A stretch of 64,000 nucleotides of DNA from Calamus simplicifolius. Its lineage: Eukaryota; Streptophyta; Magnoliopsida; Arecales; Arecaceae. Positions 56,292 through 64,000 of this stretch are shown here, piece after piece. A program made the position numbers and the translations under genes. The stretch spans positions 1 to 64,000 of the forward strand of contig UESW01005013.1 in NCBI GenBank assembly GCA_900491605.1. The letters run 5' to 3'. Under the pieces are notes generated by a model, which made no database searches, was not told the origin of the DNA, and saw only the letters and a list, made by a program, of their open reading frames with translations. Position 1 is the first letter of the stretch, and each line of letters starts with the position of its first letter.

Positions 56292-56563
56292 TGAAACACA
56301 ACTAGAACTCTGAAAAAGAGAAAGAAGAAAGTAATTTCTGTGTATTTTTATTCATCAATCTCTTAGGTATATATACAATCTAGAAACCTATACTAGGAAG
56401 AAAAACTAATTACATCAAATCCCTATAAATTAGAATCAAATATATTTACTTCCTATTATACAAATGCAATCTACTTCCTATTCTAGAAATGCAATCTGTA
56501 ACAAGCCCTATGAATCAGAATCAAATATATTTGCTTCCTATTCTAGAAATATAATTTGTAACA
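56292..56563 (-). repeat. 3' LTR of element D
   Basis: 272 bases. Minus strand TGTTACAAATT...GTGTTTCA. It contains a short internal repeat ('cttcctattctagaaatgca' variants, three times). Confidence 0.9.
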
Positions 56564-56618
56564 CTCCCCTCAAACTGGAGCATAAATGTTTATGATGCCC
56601 AGCTTATTACAAAGATAA

Positions 56619-57032
56619 TCAATCCGAACTCCATTTAGAGCCTTTGTGAATATATCTCCCAATTGATCTCCTGTTTTCATATCCTGTAGAAATCAAACCT
56701 TGCTGAATCTTCTCATGAACAAAATGACAATCAATCTCAATATGCTTAGTTCGTTCATGAAAGACTGGATTAGATGCAATATGAAGTGCATCTTGATTGT
56801 CACACCATAACTTAGCTGGTATTGAAATCTTGAGGCACACTTCAGTGAGGAGCTGATATATCCATATTATTTCATACACAGACTTAGCCATAACCCTATA
56901 TTCTGATTCTGCACTTGAACGTGAAACCATATTTTGTTCTTGCTTTTTCATGAAACCAAATTTTTCTAATAAATACACAATAGCATGAAGCAGATCTTCG
57001 ATCTTTTTTGGATCTTGCCCAGTCAGCACCAA
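56619..57032 (-). pseudogene. RNase H of element D
   Basis: An open frame of 137 codons on the minus strand carries SRSSAESEYRVMA, LWCDNQDALHIASNPVFHER and TKHIEIDCHFVHEKIQ, the conserved copia RNase H block. It degrades RNA in the RNA-DNA hybrid. It is the longest surviving frame of this element, but it is cut off from RT by a frame change at about 57032. Confidence 0.9.
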
Positions 57033-57049
57033 AAATATTCAATCCTAGT

Positions 57050-58020
57050 ATAACCATGAATGCCATACATGATTCGTCTCCTAGGAGCTCATTTTAATAG
57101 TATAAAACTTGTTCTACAGCTCTCCAATGATCGATAGTTGGAAAAGGCATATATTGACTTACCACACTAACTGAATAGGCAATATCTGGACGAGTCACAG
57201 TAACATAGTTCAACTTCCAACCAATCTTCTGTATTTTTAGGATCTTCAAATAACTCACCATCTTTTGTAAGCTACAAATTAGAAACCATTGAAGTGCTGC
57301 ATAGTTTAGCTCCCAATTTTTATTTTAGACAATAAGTCAAGCACATACTTCCTTTGAGATAAGAAGATCCCTTTCTTACTTCTTGTTACCTCAACATCCA
57401 AGAAATACTTTAGTGTTCCTAATCCTTTGTATGAAACTGACTGTGAAGAAAAGATTTGAGAAATGAAATACCACCAGTATCACTCCCATTAATAACAATG
57501 TCATCAATATAGACAACTAATAGGATGATACTAGCTACAGACTGTAGAAAATAGAATGATCAGACTTACTCTTCTTTATACAAACTTTTCAATAGCCTGA
57601 CTAAACTTTTCAAACTAGGCCCGAGGACTTTTTTTCAAGCCATACAAGGATTTACAAAGATGTCACACTTTTTTATACTCCCCTTGAGCAACAAAACCAG
57701 GTGGTTGCTCCATATAAACTTTCTTCTAAAGATCACCATGAAGGAAGGCATTCTTAATGTCTAACTGATGCAGAGGCCAATTATATGTGGCTGCCATAGA
57801 AATAAATAATTGTACAGAAGTAAGTTTAGCAACAGAAGAAAAGGCATCAGAATAATCAACTCCATACGTTTGAGTATATCCCTTAGCAACCAGTCAAGCT
57901 TTTAATCTAGCAACAGTCCCATCAGGATTGACTTTAACTGCAAACACCCATTTACATCCAATAGCCTTTTTATTTGTGGGTAACTTTACTAGAGTCCAAG
58001 TACCATTATCATCTAAAGCA
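57050..58020 (-). pseudogene. Reverse transcriptase of element D, frame-broken
   Basis: Minus-strand pieces in order: AIGCKWVF (about 57960), VAKGYTQTYGVDYSDAFS, LHQLDIKNAFLHGDL (about 57750), MEQPPGFVAQGEYKKV, SLYGLKKSPRA, and the catalytic VYIDDIVING near 57520-57490. No frame of useful length remains. The YIDD core is intact by eye, but stops lie on both sides. Confidence 0.85.
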
Positions 58021-58224
58021 TTTATCTCCTCAATCATAGCATTATGCCATCTAGGATGAGATAGAGCTTCATGAACAGTCTTAGGAATAGTGATAGAATC
58101 AATAGATGCAATAAAAGAATAAGAGATGATGATAAATAGTTATATGACACAAAAAGATACTGGATGGTACATTAACATTTACTTTTGCAAAGGGTAATAG
58201 GAAGATCATCACTAGAACTGAAAA

Positions 58225-58520
58225 CTATATTCGATCTAGCGTAGGACATGGAGCAAAAGGCATAGGAATAGAAATCGAATCAGGAATAGGAGGTTTAAAG
58301 GAAAGAAGACCAGAACTAGGTGATGTAATAGTATAGATTAGTAAATCAATTTTCTTTCCTGACTGATAGGACCTAAAGATGAAGCAAAATATTTTTTCAA
58401 GAAAGGTAATATCAGCTGACACAAGGCACCTATTAAGACTGGAACAATAACATCATATCCTTTTTGCATACGAGAATATCTAAGAAAGATACACTTTAGA
58501 GATTTAAGATCAAGTTTCAT
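58225..58520 (-). pseudogene. Integrase C-terminal / linker remnant of element D
   Basis: Frames 58338-58520 (KLDLKSLKCIFLRYSRMQKG) and 58225-58422 match the copia segment after the integrase core, where the sequence 'KSLKCIFLGYS-QKGY' is usual. Short and frame-shifted. Confidence 0.7.
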
Positions 58521-58787
58521 AACCTGAGGTCAAACATTCCGAACAAAATAAGTACAACCGAATATCCTAGGTTCAATAGGAAATAATGAATTATTAGGAA
58601 AGAGGACATAAAAAGAAGTCTCACTAGAAAGAACAAAGAAAGTCATAGCATTAATCAGAAAAAAAATGTAGAAACTGCATCAGCCCAAAATTGTTTAGGA
58701 ACTTGCATTTGAAATAACAAAGCTCTGACAATTTAAGAACATGTCTATTTTTTGTTCAGCAACTCCATTATGAGATGGTGTATCTAC

Positions 58788-59690
58788 CAAAGTTATTAAT
58801 TTTGTTTCGTTTCGGCTGTTTCAATCAAAACATTTTGTTTCGATGGCTTATCCGAAAAGATGAGCCTTACGTTTCACTTCAAAAAAATTTTGGCCATTTC
58901 GGTGTGTTTTGGAGTGTTTCGGCCGTTTCGGCGTGTTTTGGTTGTTTTGACAAAATATTTCGATGACCAATTTGTGAATTCTTAAATTTTCAGGGTCATT
59001 TTAATATATATATATATATCAAAAAAATGAAACCCTACATCTAATCAGTTTTTATAATCCTTTTCACTTTTATTGATTTCCATTTTCTTTTCTAAAGTTA
59101 CAAATAAATAATCCCCTTCTAATTAGTTCATGGTGGGAACAATTTGGAAATGACACTCCAGAACTTCAAAAATTTGCTATTAGATCCTTAGTCAATATTG
59201 TAGTACAACTGGATGTGAAAGAAACTGGAGTAAATTTGAATTTATTCATTCCAAAAAATAATAGGCTTGAACATAAAAGACTAAATGATTTAGTCTTTAA
59301 GAGATACAATCTCAAGCTCGAAAGATGTAAAAAAGATCTTGCTATTATGTGCATTATATGTTTCTCAAATTAATTTTATAAGCTATAATTTTTTTTTTTC
59401 TTTCTTTTTTATAGGAATTTGATGAAGAGAATAAATGTGAACACAAGTTTTTATTTTTTATCTTATTCGTATGTTGTTGTTGATGATGAAACTTATGAAC
59501 TGTGAACATAATTTTTATCTTTATCTTTATTTTTATTATTGTTGTTATTATTGTTTATGAATAATATGAATTATAAACATACTTTTTATTATATATATAT
59601 TCCAAAATGAAGCACTGAAATAATTCGATACCAAAATATTTTGTTTCATAAGCTAAAACAAAACATAATCTAAAAAAATTGATAACTTTG
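58788..59690. mobile_element. hAT-superfamily element with transposase remnant, inserted in integrase of element D
   Basis: The 8-base target duplication GTATCTAC lies on both sides (58780-58787 and 59691-59698), with inverted ends CAAAGTTATTAATTTT and the complement of 'aaaattgataactttg'. Removing the 903 bases restores the copia integrase reading (HQTSCVDTPSHNG). Inside is a TTTCGG-rich left arm and, on the plus strand at 59131-59373, an open frame WWEQFGNDTPELQKFAIRSL followed by NRLEHKRLNDLVFKRYNLKL, the hAT C-terminal dimerisation domain. The usual Ser-Gly-Cys-Glu-Arg segment between them has decayed. It is a deletion derivative that needs another transposase. Confidence 0.9.
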
Positions 59691-59884
59691 GTATCTACAC
59701 AAGAAGTTTGATGAATGATGCCATGTTGAACCATATTTTGAAAGTATTCTGATAAATATTCCTTAGCATTATCACTTCTCAAAATTTGTAGAGGCACATT
59801 AAATTGAGTTTTGATTTCAGCACAAAAAGTAGTCAAATAAGAAAATAATTCTGAACAGATTTTTATTAAAAATAACCATATCAT
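59555..59884 (-). pseudogene. Integrase core of element D, right half
   Basis: The minus-strand frame gives FNVPLQILRSDNAKEYLS and YFQNMVQHGIIHQTSC, then enters the hAT insertion at 59698. The other half (NGVAEQ...) lies at about 58770 downward. The catalytic Asp of the RSDN block is present, but the gene is split. Confidence 0.88.
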
Positions 59885-60015
59885 TCATGAATAATCATTA
59901 ATAAAGGTAACAAAATATTTAAACTTAGTTTTAGACTCAACAGACAAGGATCCCAAACATCGAAGTGAACTAACTGAAAAGGAGCGAGCTCTTTTATTGA
60001 CTCTGGGACTAGAAC

Positions 60016-60222
60016 TCAATGATGATGCTTGGCAAATTGACAAGACTCACAATTTAATGAAGATAGGCTAAAAAATTGAGGATAAAGTTTTTTTAACATA
60101 GGCAATAAAGGATGACCTAATCGATAATGTTCTTCAAAAGGGGTTACAATTTCAGAACAAGCAACAAACTTTGATACTTGTATATCAAGAATATAGAGGC
60201 TTTTAGACATATCCTTTACCAA
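60016..60222 (-). pseudogene. gag-pre-integrase domain of element D
   Basis: A minus-strand frame contains HYRLGHPLLPMLKKLYPQF and LNCESCQFAKHHH, the zinc-binding His/Cys module (HHCC-type) before copia integrase. Confidence 0.88.
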
Positions 60223-60805
60223 TAATTCTTTTCTTCATAAGATTTTGAAATAGATAAAAATCAGGATAGAATGTAATACAACAATTAAGAGAATGAGTAA
60301 GTTTACTGATGAGACTAAATTAAAAGATAAGTTAGATAAACTTAAAACAAATTTTAAATAATTGAAGGTATTGAAATAATTATGCCGAACCTAAAATACG
60401 AGATGTAGACCCATCTGCTAAAGTAACTGTAAAACTAGAAGCATGTGACTTAAAAGAAGAAAATAGACTAGAATTACCTGTCATATGATCTATGGCATAA
60501 TCAATGATCCATTGGAAGATGGGGAAACAAGATATGTGTTCATTTTACCTGAATCAACGATGGCAGTAATAGGAGTAGATGAAAACTTTAGAGATTTCTG
60601 ATACTGTAAGAATTTGGCATACTCATCTACAGATATTAAAATGGATTCAAAACATCATTAGTAGAGGCAACATGGACTGACTAGTTTGATTGATTCTTGT
60701 GCTGCAACTTTCTATAATATTTCTTCACATGTTCTGGCCTATAATAATAGTAGCATATAACACCTCCCAAATTCTATCCTCGAGTACCAAGATTTTGATC
60801 ATAAC

Positions 60806-61471
60806 TAGTAGCATATAACACCACGATAAAAGCTCGTTCGTGTTTGGCTCATCATGTAAACGAGTCAAGCTTGAGCTTTATTTTAGAGCTCGTTTGATAA
60901 ACGAGCCGAGCTTGAGTACACCGATGCTCTAGATCAGATTCAATTAGGAGCTCGTGAGACAGCTCAATTAAGAGCTTGTGAGACGGCTCGATTAGGAGCT
61001 CGCAAGCTGCTAATTAGGAGCTCATGAACAAGATGTCCTTTCATCTTCTTGCCTAATTACTTTTATATTTTGTTGGACTAATATTTTTGTGGATGACTTT
61101 AGAAACTTTTTTTATTTGATTTTTGGTAAAAAAATCAATTAAGAATCGAGCTTTTTTTTTCTCAAGTCTAGCTTTAAATGAGGTTTTTTTTTTCTAGCTG
61201 AGCTTGAAATGAGCTTAATTCAAGAGTTTGAAACAAGCTCAATTCAAGCTCGAGCTTGAAATGAGCTTTTTCTGAGTAAGGTTTGTCGAGCTTTCTAATC
61301 ATATCAAACGAGCAAGCTCGAGCCAAGCTCAAGCTTTTTGTAATCAAGCTCAAGCCAAGCTCGAACAGGGTTTTTCAAATTTAAACGAGCTCAAGCTGAG
61401 CTCGAGTATTTCTTAATGAATTGAGCTTGAGCACTAAAAGCTTGGCTCAGCTCGGCTTGATTATAACCCTA
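60806..61471. mobile_element. hAT-like MITE with AAGCTCGAGC words, inserted in element D
   Basis: ATCATAAC occurs directly on both sides (60798-60805 and 61472-61479), an 8-base duplication. The right end reads as TAGGGTTATAATC inward, a common plant hAT end; the left end begins TAGTAGCATAT and is less similar, apparently overlapping a copy of 'tagtagcatataacacc' also seen at 60747-60764. The interior (666 bases) is packed with GAGCTC, AAGCTTG and CGAGC words on both strands and folds on itself. No coding potential. Confidence 0.6.
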
Positions 61472-62140
61472 ATCATAACTACTTGAGTCTCCCCCTCTAT
61501 TGCCATATCTATATGGTTGTCTTCCAGATTTAGAAGTGCGGCTGACAAGAATATTATTAGGCTAAGTAGGAGTTGAATTTTTTGTACCGAGTATCCTACT
61601 AAAAGCTTCTTCCAAAGAGGATATCTCAGGGCTAGAAAGAATTTGAGATTTAGCAGCCTCAAACTCAAAAGAAAACCAGCCAAGAAACTCATAACCGCCA
61701 TCTTTTCTCTTTGAGCTTGCTGAACTTTCACATCAGTACTAAATGGAAGTAGCATATTAAGTTCCTAATGAGACTTCTTAAAATTCATAAAGTAGTCAGT
61801 GAGAGATCTGTCATCTTTTTCTGCACGATAAAAGGTTGGCATACCTCATAAGTGCGTTTGATATTTTTCTTGCGAGAGTACACAAACTCCAAATAAGTCA
61901 TCAATTCTTTTACAAATTCATAATGATTTATCAAACCAACCACCTTACCATCAATAGAATTATGTATTTGCAAAATAAATGGGCATCCTCTCTTAGCCAT
62001 GAGATTTTTGAGTCATCGCTAGGTGGATCATCAATTAAATGATTATCCATAGCAATACTCTGCAATAAAGTCTAACAGTTTTACTCTAATCTAAATAATT
62101 AGATCTATTAAGTTTGTGTTCTGTGATTTTTGACATCACA
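61447..62140 (-). pseudogene. gag remnant of element D
   Basis: Minus-strand frames 61785-62000 (FILQIHNSIDGKVVGLINHY, EFVKELMTYLEFVYSRKKNI) and 61447-61755 (MLLPFSTDVKVQQAQREKMA, VMSFLAGF) are the copia gag (UBN2-type) domain in two frames. The capsid region is recognisable, but the zinc knuckle is not. Confidence 0.85.
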
Positions 62141-62503
62141 GGAATTACATCAGACATAATAAAGGCTTCTTTTCCTCCATATTATCAAATATCAGCCAAA
62201 TAACAAAGCCAAAACCATAACAAAGTTAAAAATACCTAAAAAATTTGAATTTATCCCAAAATAGATCCCACACCGAATAGATGCTGACCCAAATATAGTA
62301 AACTTGTTGTGAATTTGAGGCAAGCAACGAATGAAAAAGGATTAGATTCTGGCAACAAAACTTCGGACAAAGGCTGATCGGTGAGTGGCACTTTCCCAGG
62401 TGTAGACGGTGAGAACAAAAATTTTTACCAAAAATAGAAACTCAAAAAAACCTAAACCTCATTTTTATATTTCAGAGTTATAAGCCCGAAAGCTCTGATA
62501 CCA

Positions 62504-62768
62504 TGAAAACACTAGAACTCTAAAAAAGAGGAAAAAGAAAGTAATTTCTGTGTTTTATTCATCAATCTCTTAGGTATATACAAGCTACAAAACCTATGTT
62601 AGGAAGGAAAACTAATTACATCAAATCCCTATAAATCAGAATTAAATATATTTACTTTCTATTTTACAATGCAATCTACTTCCTATTCTAGAAATGCAAT
62701 CTATAATAATCCTTATGAATCAAAATCAAAGATATTTACTTTCTATTCTAAAAATAAAATATGTAACA
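62504..62768 (-). repeat. 5' LTR of element D
   Basis: 265 bases. It aligns over its length with 56292-56563, with many differences. It is followed by TTTGG (62769-62773). Confidence 0.9.
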
Positions 62769-62773
62769 TTTGG

Positions 62774-62990
62774 CATAGCTCTTTATTGTTTGCCATTTTC
62801 TATTAATCATCGCTCAATCCGATGGAGTAACCATCTCTTGTTTTCTCAAAAAACAAAGGTCCTCTCTCAAACATGGGAATTGCACCCACAAATTAATGCA
62901 AAACCAAATGCTAGCTCTCTCGAACCTTCAGGTTCATTCACCAAAATTAAATGACAAATAAATGCTGAGTTATATATTAGGCCACAAGAG
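62774..62990. repeat. Tandem array Y, remnant unit
   Basis: 'attgcacccacaaattaatg', 'aaccaaatgctagctctctc' and 'ttcaggttcattcaccaaaa' follow the array Y unit order. This is one unit leading into module copy 3. Confidence 0.65.
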
Positions 62991-63420
62991 AACTCAACCA
63001 CCATGATAAACATCTCATGAAACCAAAAAAAGCCCCCACCATGCTTCCTCCAAGCATTGTTGAACCTAAAGCCATAAGAGAGGATAGTATCAATGCCATC
63101 CCTCGGCACCCGTCCCATACCATCCATACCTAAGAAATAGCTAGCTTGAACTCACCATGGTTTGCTTTCTCCCACAGCTTGCTCCCAAGGGTCCAATTTG
63201 CTCCTAAACATAGGGAACCAATGGCCCTTCAGGGGCTTGAAACCTTTGATTATCTAGCATGGAGCTTGACTAGCGACAACCGTTGGCTTGACCCTTCACC
63301 AAAGGTGATCCCAACAAGGAACATAATGGAGGAAGGTAGGGACTCCATACTAGAGCGATGAGCTGACTTGGAGGAGGATTTCCTGGTGGAAGAGTGGATG
63401 GCTGCGGCGAAACTAGGGAA
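62990..63420. repeat. Array-associated module, copy 3
   Basis: Related to 23530-23880 ('aagagaggatagtatcaatg', 'cccataccatccatacctaa') and more distantly to 17301-17635. It extends further than copy 2, with a 71-codon plus-strand frame (63146-63361) that I do not recognise. Confidence 0.6.
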
Positions 63421-64000
63421 GCCTAGAACATCTATGTGGGGATGCAAAAGGTTTGTTTTATTAGATTTATAGATTTTTTTAATTATTTTTAGATGCATAT
63501 TTATTTTATTTTTCAAATATTTTTCAAGTTCATTGGAAGTTGTTGATGAATAAAACCTAGCTAGGCCTTTCTTAGAGTTAGACATAATATAATCTAGATC
63601 AGTGATCCAATCTTAACGAGACGAGAGCCATCTCAGTCATTCCATACTATCCCAAAGAGATCCTAGACTTATCTCAATCATCCCATCCCATCCTATCTCG
63701 ACTATAAGAAATTAATACTCTAATTTTAAATAGATCTAACGTTTGAAGTTCAAATTTATTTAAAATCAAATGAAGCACTAAAGATTTATAAAAAATAGAA
63801 AAAAGCATCAAAAGCAAGTACTCGGATGTCTAATCAGGAATAGAATCGGGATAGGACTTAGGGCATATTATTCCCTCTAAAAACCGAGATGTGTCTATCC
63901 ATCAAGATTTAAAACCATGGTCTAAATCATCTATAGTTTTAGAAATATGAGTAATCATAATCAAGCATTAAAGCGACGTAAATAGGGACAAATAAATGGA
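63421..64000. other. Intergenic, no gene recognised
   Basis: AT-rich. Around 63600-63710 there is a short imperfect repeat of ATCTCAATCATCCCATCC-type words that may be a small element. Confidence 0.45.

Larger units (their letters stand above)
56292..62768 (-). mobile_element. Ty1/copia element D, full length, nested by two hAT-like insertions
   Basis: LTRs are 56292-56563 and 62504-62768 (TG...CA), with the 5-base duplication TTTGG at 56287-56291 and 62769-62773. On the minus strand the primer site TGGTATCAGAGC lies at 62503-62492 and a GAGGGGAG polypurine tract (complement 56564-56571) precedes the 3' LTR. Domain order is gag, gag-pre-integrase, integrase, RT, RNase H, all with frame damage. 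The LTRs differ by many substitutions and small indels, so this is older than element T. Confidence 0.93.

Overview
This window is nuclear DNA of a flowering plant. The single host gene has plant-type GT-AG introns, and nearly everything else is plant transposable elements: Ty1/copia, Ty3/gypsy of Tat and Tekay/Del type, LINE, and hAT or small inverted-repeat elements. Repeat load and style suggest a monocot, possibly a palm, but this is inference. One ambiguous base (14969) shows it is draft sequence.

Layout. 1-13486: a complete seven-exon gene for a CYP22-type cyclophilin (plus strand, 210 codons). Its introns, up to 5.4 kb, hold LINE fragments, small repeats and microsatellites. 14.5-15.6 kb: a foldback cluster and the 5' end of a Tekay-family LTR. 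16.5-24.0 kb: two old tandem arrays (about 63-bp and about 195-bp units), each followed by the same module, plus a LINE fragment. 24.35-37.3 kb: minus-strand Tat-like Ty3/gypsy element A. It has LTRs, gag, protease, RT, RNase H and a second RNase H; integrase is replaced by a 99-bp tandem array, and an antisense spliced gene lies at the 3' side. 37.7-41.0 kb: a captured cytochrome P450 fragment and a truncated related element B. 41.06-43.89 kb: a decayed copia element C. 43.985-52.643 kb: Tekay/Del element T with near-identical 2.8-kb LTRs and target duplication GAATG; each LTR carries a fragment of a P4-type phospholipid-transporting ATPase gene. 53.5-55.8 kb and 62.8-63.4 kb: more of the 195-bp array and its module. 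56.292-62.768 kb: minus-strand copia element D (target duplication TTTGG), itself split by two hAT-like insertions.

Only the cyclophilin gene looks functional for the host. The rest records nested insertion. The most striking features are host-gene capture inside LTRs, LTRs of one family that share promoter ends but carry unrelated satellites, and a recent duplication (24.04-24.35 kb versus 43.89 kb and 52.64 kb) whose second copy was entered by the Tekay element. That pairing gives an internal empty-site control.
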